A stretch of DNA of 26,402 nucleotides from Plakobranchus ocellatus (Eukaryota; Mollusca; Gastropoda; Plakobranchidae): contig BLXT01004423.1 of the NCBI GenBank assembly GCA_019648995.1, forward strand, positions 1,047,711 through 1,074,112. Reading direction: 5' to 3'. The translations under genes were made by a program, and so were the position numbers. This document shows positions 10,723 to 22,700 of this stretch, piece after piece; position 1 is the first letter of the stretch; the number at the start of each line of letters is the position of its first letter. The notes under the pieces are model-generated. The model searched no databases. It saw only the letters and a list, made by a program, of their open reading frames with translations, and had not been told where the DNA came from.

Positions 10723-13700
10723 TAGTTTTTGTTTTTCAGATTTTTATGGCAATTTCAATAGACTCAAGTGGATATATTATTTAAATAGGCATTTTTTTAA
10801 AAATTAAATCACAAAGAAAATGGTTTGCATCTTATTATTTCATATAATGGTATTTTCAAAATGAATTTATGCAAAATAACATTTAAACATTTGCTTAATC
10901 AGTGCAGTAAAATAATAATTACTTTAAAATTGCTAGAAATTACTATTTTAATATATTTTTAAAGCATTTATTGTCTAGTACACATGTAGGCCAACATAAA
11001 ATCAACCCTTCAAAGACAGCCTATATATGTCCTATAATAGTAGAAGGTTTGATTGTTACGATCCCCAAAAAAGAGACCATTATGCTGTGCCCAGAGAGGC
11101 CATGTTGGTAAATGAAAGAAAATAAAGATTACAGCAAACGACTTACTAGAGGGGAAAAAAAGGAAAGAAAAAAAACCAAGATTGAAAGCTTCTAAGGTAT
11201 ATTTTATTCTCACTTTATACATATTGCAACAAACACACACAAAAAGGGCCATGGATTTACAACCGCACACAATGAAAATACAAACCCAAATGTATGACAA
11301 TAATCATTGGTCATGACACAACAACTAAAAACGTAATACTTATAGATTAAAACAGTCTAGTAGTGGAATCCAGTGGTAAAAAGTTGTCAGATGTGAAGAA
11401 GACAAATCAGCACAAAATATGGCGCACACACGGGAAGGACAAGTGTCTCAGGATGACACCAGCAATAGGAACCAGCAGCATCAGGACCATACATCTCTTA
11501 CTGCAACTTTTACAGCTTAAACACAATGACATAAATTTCTCTGAGTGCCTGTTCATCCAGGGCTGTTTCCTTAAAAATTACCAATTTACAATATCAAATT
11601 CAAATGACAATTTTCTGAGTTTTTGAAATGAAACTCCTTAAAATTGCAGCAAGAAGAAATCTGCACCTCATACTTCTTAAGAACAAAATTTAGGTGACTC
11701 ACCACTTACTACATCAGGACAGTAGCACAGCAAAACACTTCTCAAACTAGCAAACATTGGCTTTCAACATTCTGACCTGTAACATTCACTCTCACCACAC
11801 AATCATTCGATTCACAGCTAAGGACAATAATACAATACAGCATTTGCTTTCCAAAACAAAACTACAAAAAAAATTAAAATTGAACAAAAACACCATGCAA
11901 ATACATTCATACAAACTTACTCAAACTAACGTTGTATGCCCTAACACCCATGAATCAGTTAATCATACTTAAAAGGTTAAAATCACTTTTACAGACACTT
12001 TTACCATTACAAAAAAATACCCCTGTTTTAAAGTATTGTTGAAGCCTATAAAGATCTGTCGAGTATACATAAGTTTTTTTCTTTAGTGCCTTATCTGAGA
12101 CAGACATTGGCGATCATTTTCTCCACTCAAACCTATTCTCAGTTAATCTCAAAAAATTGTTGTTGCTACCCTTTACCTGTTGCCTTCAATCTTTGCAGTG
12201 ATTGCTAAGTGTTCTAAACCTTTGCCGTTGTCTTATGGTTTTAATTTATCAATTAGTGATCGCTCAAGTTTAGCCTCTTTCAGTATCAATTCATTAGACT
12301 TTTTTTCTGTCCATGATATCTTCATCATTTGTCTGATAAACCAAATCTCTACTGCTTCTATTATCTCTCTGTTTCCTTGTTTATTGTCCATCACTCATTA
12401 CCATATAAAAGTCCGGACCATACATATGTATTCATTACCCTTATTTTGGTTTGATTTTTTGGAATGAATCTTTGGCCACCGCTATTCTTTTATTTATTTC
12501 ACTTCTGCATCTGCCATCTGATGTTATGAGGTAACCTAGATATTTGAATTTTGTAACTTGTTTGATTGCAGTTGGAGTTAGAGGATTTCTTTGAGATGAC
12601 CATACATTTCGTTTTCTTTACATTCAAAGACAGGCTCATTCTTTCACTCCCTAAAACTACATTATCTAAAAGTTTTTGGAGTTGTTTATCAGACTCTACA
12701 ATTAAAACTGTATCATTAGCACACCTGAGGATGTTAAGATTTTATCCATTTATTTAAGCCTGAAATATTGTCAAGATTCTTTAAGATTATTTCACTGTAT
12801 AGGTTAAAAAGATCAGGAGACATTACACATCCCTGCTTCACACTTCTTTTGATAGATTTGAAATCTCTATGTTCCTCAATTCTTACTGATGCAGTTTGAT
12901 CCCAGTATAAATTTCTAATTACTCTCAGATCTTTCCATCAATGTCTTATTTTTCTAGCAGTCAAAAGCGCTCTACATATTTTACTTTGTCAAAGGCATTA
13001 GAATAATCAGTGAAACAGAGATGGAGATCTTTTTGCATTTCTATGCACCTTTGTATAAGCATTGACAAAGTGAATATTGTGTTTCTAGTCCTTTATCAGG
13101 CATGAAGCCAAACTGTTTTGGATATCTCTGGTCTTAGACTCTTGCACATTCTATGTATCAAAACACATAACAGGATTTTTGTAAAATGGCTTATTAAACT
13201 GATTATTCTATGAAGTTCGCATTCCTGGTGTTTTAGGCAGTTTTATAAAAACAGATTTACAAAGATCTTCTGGAATTGTATCAATATCATATTGCATTAA
13301 GAAGTTTTGTTGACAGATCTATTCCTAGATTATTGGTATGTTATCTGATCTTGTTTGCTTTTCCATTTTTCTTTTTTTTTTTATTGCTGCATTTAAGGAT
13401 AGTTGAACCTCCTAGGTTTTTTTTTTATTTCAGGTTTTTTGCACCTATGATCTTTGAAAAGATCTTCAACATTTCCGACCATCTGTTTAGACAGTATTTG
13501 CTTTTTTACGATAAACGTTATTCCGGCTTTTGATTTGATAGAGCCAGGGCTACTCATTTGATGTTCTTATCACTGATTTCCTTAATTTTAGCATGCATGA
13601 ATTTACTCTCTATATTGAGCTTTTGCTCTATTTCGTGACATTGTTGATTATCCATTTTTCTTTTGCTGCATTGCATTTATCTTGGTTTTCTGTTAAGGTC

Positions 13701-16700
13701 TCTGTATTTGTCCTCTACATTTTTTGCTTTGTGCCTTTCTCCATCAAATCGAGTTTTTCTTATGCTCTTTTTTTTATCTTTTTTTTGGGAAATGTTTGTC
13801 TCTATGACTTCATGAAAGGAATGTCTCATTCTGACCATAATTATTCTACTTCTGAGGTGGGCAGTGTAGGTGCCACTACAGCAATTTTGTCTCTTAATTT
13901 TTCATCAAATTTTAGCAAGGTCATTTGGAATTTAGAATTAGTCTTTGCTCTTACACATGACTGGAATATGATCTGAATCAGTCAGCTTCCAGCAGTGATT
14001 TTGATGTTGTGACGGCATTTTGGAATGGTTTGTGAATAAGAATATAATCTGCTTTTTTTTACTTCTATCAGTGGGGCTCTTTCAAGTTCACTTGTTTACG
14101 ATGGTTTTGATGCCAAGTATTTGTGATGATAAAATCATTGATTTGGCACCAGGTCCTGGGTATGACATTTAACTGCATCCGTCCAGCAATCTGCGACTAA
14201 ACCGGTAACCCCATCAATTTTAAAGAGAGAGCAGAGAACCTGTATACAAACTGGCTGTAGGCAAGGGAAAATCATTGCTGTAGCTTTCCAAGAAAAAATC
14301 ATAATGTAAAACCATACTAAAATCTCAGTTAAGAACGTTAAGTGGATTTGTGGTTCCAAATTCCTTGTTCAGCAGGGTTAGCCATGTGCAGCAGGCAGTT
14401 CCAGGTCATCACCCAGCATCTGCTCACAAAATTAATATTAAGCATCAAAAATAGTAACATGGAGTGTGCATGCATTGCATCAAAAAAGAAAGTTAGAAAA
14501 TGGTATTCAAAAATGGACAGAATAGAATTAAACTAAACATCTTAAGCCTTGCAAAACTCTAAATCTACTCAGGGGCACATACACATGAAAGATGCATTGG
14601 TATCTTAATTTGATGTAACAACAGCAAACGCCTTGGGAGTTGGTGTCCAATTTCAGACAGGGTAATTGTAGCTAAACTGGTAGCAAAACCATTAAATCTA
14701 GGAATTATTGAAGTATATGTATGAACATCTGATAGCAAAGATGTAGAAATAGATGTTTTATGAAGAGATAGAAAAAGCAAAAAGCTATGTAAAATCCCAG
14801 GACATCATGATATCAATGGGAGATTTCAGTGCAAAAGTTGAGAATGAAAGGGTAGAAGTTCTTGTTGGGTCCAATGGCATGGAGACTGTAAATGAGCGGG
14901 GGTAAACAATGCAAACCAACATAAAAGTGATCGTCTAACCACACTATTTTGTTATAAATTTTATTTGATTTGCCCTATTTGAATGAAACTTTCCTGGATC
15001 AAAACTGTTGGTTGTGATGGTGAACAAAGTTTTGGTTGTGATGCTGAAACAAAAGCTGTTATTTTGGGCAAAACAAAACCATTTTGGATAAAATATAGCT
15101 GAAATAAGGCAGTGAAAATTAGACAGTGTTTTAGAATGGCTGATTCCTTAGCATGTACTAAATCTCCAAATATCTACAAGTGGTAGTGCTTAAGACCAAA
15201 ATCAAAACTAAGTTTTGTCACAGTCTGATATGAGAAATAAACTTATTCTGCTCTCCCTTTAAATATCTGGTATGAAGATAAATAAGTGGCACCCTCATTG
15301 CCCATTCTGCAAAAGTCTTATCACCCCTCTTCTAGTCACTGTATTTGGCAATATGATCACTTGGTCAAATGCTTTAAGCAATTATTCGGGTTTTCCTTTA
15401 TATAAGTGGTGTGAAGATAAATAAGCAACATCTTCACTACCTACCAGCACATATGACATGGCCTTTCCTCTGGTCATGTCCTCCACTGCATACAATAATT
15501 TAAAAATTTAATTGAATAAGTGCGTTGAGCAAATTAAATTATTGCTAATTTTTAAATCGTAGGCAGCTGAAATTCCCAGCTGGATGTTTTTGCTGTGGAT
15601 CAGCCAAATGACTGCACTGCTAGACAAGCCTGAAGCTGTTGTGGTGGCCCCTGTGTTGTTGAGGATAGCAGCTGAATATCCTCAGGTATTCACTCTACCC
15701 TTATGGTACATTTAGTAAAAAAGCATTTCTTATGTAAAATCTTTTCAAATATGAGATAAGACATTGAATCAATAGTCTTAAGATTTTGTGAGAAAGATTA
15801 TATGGAAGTCATTAATAGCTGTGGATGAAGAAAAGGATTCACAAAAGACAGTCAAGAAAGAATAATTTTTTTTTTAATTATTACTTACAGGTACACGGTT
15901 CATTCTTCATATTTGATTTTAGTTTGCAAGTTTTTTCCCCCTTTTTAAAATGAAGTCGTTTTTAAGAATTCTACGTATGTTTCCTTTTTTTATTCTTCTT
16001 TTTTTTCTAATTCAACAGGCGTTGATCTACCCATTCCGTATGAGTTCTGAGGGATACTCTTTTGAATCAGGAGCTCAAGGCAAAAAAAATCAAGAAGCAT
16101 GCCAGAAGTAAAAATACCTTTTTGACCTTTTTAGTTTTGACATTGATTCACCCTTCAAAATATCTGATTGGGTTTAAAGTTTGCTGAGCCTGCCTTTACT
16201 TTTAAGAATTTTTTTTTTCCAAAATTGAAAGCAAATTAATTTGAGCTTATAAAATTTTATACAAAACACAAGGGAGCGCCAGTAACGAAATGTCAATTTA
16301 CGCTTGTCTAAAAGCTCTGTGTGTTGTCTGAGCTGCTATGAAACTGAGAGGGACATTTTGATGAGTTATTAGTTTGTGTGTATGAAGTAGGCTTAATATA
16401 ACAGTTAATTTCATGGATTTCTTTTTTCAGACTGGAAGAGCTTTGCAACATTCCCTTGGTTAACAAGTTTATAAGTGCTCTAGAACAGTTTGGTCAGCCA
16501 GATATGATTTTTAAGGTATGTTTTCAGTTTATTTTCAGATTTATCTAGTTTAAGCAGCGACCACATTATCTTTTTCCCTAGAGTTTGGTGGACAAAGTAT
16601 CAAAATAAAATATCATTCAGGAAAATCTATATCTATAATATTTTTTAATGTAATTCAAAAGTCAATTAAACAATCCATAATAAAGAAACAAAGACAATTT

Positions 16701-19700
16701 ATGTAAAAAAGGTCTACTCTCACCCTGAATTCCTAGATAAAGGTTTATGTAAGGGTGTGTGTGTGAATATCACAGCTGCCAATCAGTATAGATTTCCATA
16801 TTTTTCATTGGAAACGCAGTAAAAAAAATTACAGGAATATGGAACACAGGGTGAAAGATCTTAAAAGTGTTCATTTTTATTTTGGCTTTTCCCAAAAAAA
16901 TCGGTGTGGCTTTTTTAAAAAATGAACTTGGCCCAAGTTTTCCAAGCTGCAGTACCATATTTTTATGTGCGGAGTAAAAACCAATTTTATATACATTGAT
17001 GTATAGAAGTGTATCAATCTGGCACATGAACATAAAATAAAGAGTATATTAAAGTTGATTGATATTTATAGAAATTGAATCAATTTTTTCAGCCACATTT
17101 TTCAGTCTGAGGACTACCCTAGACCTAAATTATCTCGACAAGATAAAATAATAATGCCTTAACTTTTGTATATACATTAGGATTTTTTTACCACAATTTT
17201 GGGAGGTCTAATTTCATCATTAGCATTTGCCATGGGCCTCATATAAAAAAAAAAAAAGAGCAAAACTAATGAGAAATATTTTACTCTGCGAAACGCACTT
17301 GCATTGGGCTCAATAAGGGGTGAACAAAGATTTTGAATTGCTAGCTGCTGCACAAATCATAAAGTCTAGATTTAATCGTATGTAGTTGGATGACTGTCTA
17401 GATGTAAATAATAAAAAAAGCGAAATATTATGAATGTCCTTTTATCTGATGCATTTATTTTTACATGTTATCTCAATGTCGTTCTAATTTTTAGTGAACA
17501 GGGAGGTAAAGCATAAGTATTAAGGTATTTTAGTTTGTTCGGTATTAGTCAATACAGATAGCATAGTATCTTTACATAGGCCTAGGCCTATGCTGAATCC
17601 AATGCAAGTTTTAGTCCTTGCAAATTGACAGTTTTGAAAATGGGGCCTATTGCAAATAGGCATATTTTGGTAAAAAATTGATAGATCTGGGCCTTCTTAT
17701 TTTTTTTTTAATGTGATCATAATGGGACCCATATATGTACTTTTTTCAACACTGAACATCTGGGTAATTTTTTTCGCATGCAGTTATTAGATCCATAGAA
17801 GAAAGCATGCTTTTTTTGAGGAAATGCATTATATAAAATTTCATATATTAGAAAATATGGATTAGTAACCCCAGTGAACAGCATTAATTGGTAAGAGATC
17901 TTAAAGGTAATTTTGATGACTTTGAGTTTACCTTGCAAAGACTTTCTTATAATAAAACCCAGTTGGTGGTTTTGATAAGGCAAAAATCTAGGCCTATAAA
18001 ATGCACTTGGCTCAAAATATATCCCATATTTATTACTTTGAGGCTCTACTTATATAAGATATTTCCTACAGGAATTTTTTTTTTTTATTTATGTCTTTAC
18101 TTAAACATTCATTTTGTCATTGAATTTCTTTTTTAAAAAAAAGGCCCTAAGATTAGGAAGAGTTTTTTTTTTTTTCAGTGTGATTATAAATATAGATCTA
18201 GGAAAACTTTGTCTCAAAATAATGTACAGAAATTTTTTTATTCAAACATTGGATCAAACCAGAGGCTTCCCACAATCTCTTTTGTTTAAAGTAAAGATTA
18301 CCTGTTATTTATTTTTTTTTTTTTTAACCTTAACACTGGACTCATACTTCTTCATGAATTCCTGTATTTTTTAATACTTTGTACTTGAATTTATAGATAT
18401 CTCCATTCGAAAATGAGAAATTATTGAGATAGTATTTGTTTTAAATTAACATTGTTTACAGGATAAATTGGCCCTCAATTTATTCATTTCGTTGGTAGTC
18501 GAAGGTAAACAAAAAGGTTAAACATTTCCCATTTTTTTATTTTTCTATCTTTAGATGAACATTTTGATGAACATTACTATATGGGGTGTGTAAATTTGAG
18601 TCCAGATCTAGACATGGAACCACTGAGCTTTTAGTCTAGCCTTGTCGAATATTTACGCCTCTGCCAGGAATTATGTTCTTATTTTATGAAACATAAACTT
18701 TCTAGATTGACATATTCATAATCTCTGATTACCTGCCAAAATACAATTATTGTTAAATATGCAAGATATACTTGTGCTTTCAATTACACATGTACATTAT
18801 GTAAGCATTCTGATCATACATCGATAGAAATGAATAACATTGGTAGATGCTAACAATGAGCTTTCTGTTTAGCCTATCACAATTTTTAACTATTTTTGAT
18901 ACTGTTACTGCATTTAGTCTGAAAATACTCCCAAGTGTTTTTCATAGTCCAAAATGTACTTCAGTAAGCCCCTCACATGGGTAGAAGTACTGCATGAGGA
19001 GGTTTTTTTCTTCTCATATTTGCAAATCACAAAATATGTTAATGCAAAATAGTAGTCACTAAAGCACTGAGACAGTTAATTCACACAAAATCAGTTAATC
19101 TTATCCGCTGTAAAAATCTAATATATAGATATATTTTTTTTCAATGCTTCAAATCTTTTTGAAACAAATACTTCTACTCATTTAAAAAGTGACAAGAGGA
19201 CTTTATTTAGAATAGATGTTGTGCTATAAATTTCTAAAATCTTGCAAAGAATTTTTTTTATTTAAATGGTGTAGAATAAATACATTTTTAATGAATGTTT
19301 ACAGGTTCTTTCTTGTTATATTTTCCAGGATTGGTGTGGTGATGTTAGGAAACTTTTGGGAACCAGAAAACATTCTAAGGCAGAAATCGTGGAAAAATTC
19401 CAGGAGGTGGTATCTCAGTTATTTGATTTGAAATCTTCAGCCTCCTTAGATACACTAAGCACTCAAACCAGCTTCAATTCCACTGCAAGCTCTGTTGCCA
19501 TGGGAGATTATCGCAAAGGTTTCGCTGTGGTGAGTTGTTTTTCTTTTCTGATTATTGACTTTACATGTATTAGGAATGGCAAAATGTGGAACCTTCTGTA
19601 ACATTTTTGCATAAGTTCATGGAATTGTTTTAAGGATCAATTTAAGTTTGAGGGATGCAAAGATACTCCTTATTATAGCTATTTTTATAAAATAGATTTC

Positions 19701-22700
19701 TAAATTTATAAGCAAAGCTTCATATATGAAAGAATAATATTAAAAATGTCACTTGTAAACATGAAATTGATATCTTTGGATATTTCAGGCTTTGAAAGAC
19801 TTGTTTTTCAAGACATTTGGTCAGAAAGGAGAGAAGCTCTTTAGTATGTCAAGCAAGGTAAATATAGTTGCCAATCATTCTCAAGAAAATTCATTATGGG
19901 TTATTGAAGTCGAACTAAGATCCTTTGGACAATAGCTTATAATGTCTGTTTCTTTTCCTTGATATCACATTCATCAATTGCCAATACATTAATCACGGAA
20001 CAGAGCAACCCTGATTGCCTTTTTTTTTTAATCTCTGTTTGGCCAATTTAACGGCCTCACCAACTTTTTCCCATTGAATCATTTCATTTTCTGTTGCCTG
20101 TTTCATCTTTTTATGTTTAGTGTCTTTCCCCTGAAGCCTTTTCTCTTCTTAGATGTATGAAATATTTCAGTTCTCTCAGGTACAAAAGTTTTGAAGCTAG
20201 ATTTCTTGAATGCCTAATTTTGCTCTTGTGGTGTCTATTATACTAAAGAAGGGTCAATTTTTCTTTATTCTATATTTCAAAAGTGCTGTGGTAGCAATGT
20301 AGACAATGTCAACATTTTGCAACCATATACATATTTCTTTTAAAACAATTTTCACTCTTGCTCTGGTTTTCAGTTCTCTGCTATTTTTTCTTATCAGTTT
20401 GCTTGTTGCTCTTGCTAGCTGTGATACCTTTGAAATAGTGCATCAAAGCAAGAATATTCATCGTTATTGTTATGATTTATAAAATTTCTCCATTAATTTA
20501 CTTCTTTTGAACTTTTTACATGCGTCATTTTTGCAATTGAATACAGCACAAAAGAAGCTAACAAAATACTAGGCTTATATGTTTAAAGAGTTCTGACATG
20601 CATCAACACAAGGTGTTTTGACATACATCATGACATTTCTGCTTGCATTGTTGCTTACTCTAGTTTGTATAATATTTAATTGGTCTTGGCTCATATCTGC
20701 TCTCAACATACTTCTTTACATAACTTACAGTCCTTTAACCCATTAAAAAAAATAAAAGTGAAAACCAGCTTTTTATATATGTATTTTAGAGCTTCTAGAT
20801 GTACCACATCAAAAAGTTTTAAAAAATTAATTAAAAAAAAAAAATCATTGTCTCAAAAGACCTGCAAGATCTTTTATGAAAAGGATTGCTGCTGTAAAGA
20901 TGCAAGTGATCAGGATCATTTTCTTTTCTGTCCTTTTTTGAGAGTATTGCTCAGATATTCCTTTCTGTTCTCAAATATTTCCTATGACGTCAAGTTTTAC
21001 TGTTTAGAAGTTATAAACCTTTAAGCTCAATTTTTGAATGATGAGAATTTGCTTTTTTTTTTGTTGTAGAAACTTCAAAGAGAAAAAAACCCAAAACGTA
21101 CAATTCCCCCCCGCGTAACCATTTTTTTCAGTTAATTGAAAATTTTTGACTCAACATGGCTAAAGTCAGAAGGCAGTTCAATTCATTTTGTCTGCTAAGT
21201 TCTTGAGTGTTGGTGTTAGCAGCTCTTGCCATGTTTTCATGAGACATGCAGCCATGAGGATGAGGGAACAAAGTGGTTTGCCTAGTCCTAGAGCGATAGT
21301 GATGAAAGAGATCTAAAGAGTTCATCAATATGAAAATGGAAAAAGTTATAAATGAGCACCCATGCAGTCAAATTAATTTCCTTTTTGTACCTATTGCAAT
21401 AATGTAGTTTAAAAATCTTCAGAATGATAAGATGATTTGCGAGTGTGATCTCAAATTAACAAGCCTAGCCTGGGCTTCCGCTAACTTCTGGATTTTTTAA
21501 TTTAATCCTCTCAAAGTACACAAAGCTGAAGATTATCATGAACAACAAAATTGTTGGTTTAGGAAGTTAAAATGATGGTGTAGCTAAGTTTTGATGTCAC
21601 CTCAAATGGGCAAAACAAGTTGCATAGGAACCCAGTCATTTTAATGCAATAACGTTCATGAACATTCATCATATAATAAAATAATACAAGAAGAGAAACA
21701 TTTTCTTTAATGACGAGAGATTAACGGCAAGAAGGTAAAATTTGAGCCTGTTATTTTCTTTTCGCTTTTAGAAGACCTCTCTAATAATCAGGCTGTCATT
21801 GGCCAACTACAAATGTATATTATATAAATCAGTCAATCAATGAATTACTTTTAAATTTTTGTACAGTGGTTTTATTATATGTCACTTTTTTTTTGTTCAG
21901 ATATAGATTTCTTTTTTGGTTGCAGATTTATTAGTTTGCAAATTATTGTATTAATTGCACAGCGCTAAGTTTTGTTTTTTCCAAAAAGGTGTTTGTTCTT
22001 TCATATAGGATTTTAGTTCTGCAGCTGCAAAGATAACAGGATCAATTGAAAATTTACAAGGTCAAAGAGGCAAGTTTACCCCACCCACCAAAATCAAGGA
22101 CTATTGTCCATGGATGGCTGACTTCAATCCTAGCAAAAGTGGAGATTCACTTGAGATTCCTGGTGAGCCAAAATTGTCCCCAATGCTTTGAAATAACCTT
22201 ATTAGAAACTTTGTATTCGATGATTATACAGTTCATGGAATGTGTTATAAACAATGGAAAAAGCTTGTAATAAAAACCATAACTTTAAAAAAAAAAAATG
22301 CCATACTAGTGAGCATGAATTGATGAACTTGATGCATGCATCAGATTTTCTTCACACTAAAACAATTTAATACCTCATGATAGAATGGAGCTAACTCTCT
22401 ATACTTTTCCCCTGTGGAAAGTAAAAAAAAAAACAAAACATTGTTTCAATTACACATAGCTATAATAGTTTTTTTTTTTTTCATGCTGCTCATTATGACA
22501 AGCTGCAAGATATTTTTCTTTGTATTTTTATGTCTTCATTTATGTTCAAATTTTTTGTATATCACATTTTTTTTTTTTTAGCTTGTAATTTTTACTTACA
22601 CTTACAAATTAAAAAGCAGCTATTAATTCTGAATTGACATGCATGCATACATGAGTATATAATCTTAGTTAAGTCAGTCAACCTTGATGCTATAACTATT

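Larger units (their letters stand above)
10593..15562 (+). other. Intron 5 (5 kb) with CT tract and inverted LINE
   Basis: Phase 0. A CT microsatellite lies at 10634-10720 and a rearranged LINE at about 12050-14910. The 10730-12050 part is AT-rich and holds chance frames only. The 14910-15560 part is also AT-rich, with a loosely repeated phrase of the type GTGAAGATAAATAAG at about 15270 and 15410, possibly an old short repeat. Confidence 0.75.

Noticed and set aside
10595-10807. Ser/Leu-rich frame
   Set aside because: It is the CT microsatellite read as codons.
11363-11626. 87-codon + frame in intron 5
   Set aside because: It drifts into low-complexity sequence, with no motif, no homology that I recognise and no splice context.
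12180-13976. Several + strand frames of 60-127 codons
   Set aside because: They are antisense to LINE reverse transcriptase; the protein motifs are on the minus strand.
21128-21328. 66-codon minus-strand frame in intron 10
   Set aside because: Some protein-like composition, but no recognisable motif, no boundary signals and no supporting context.
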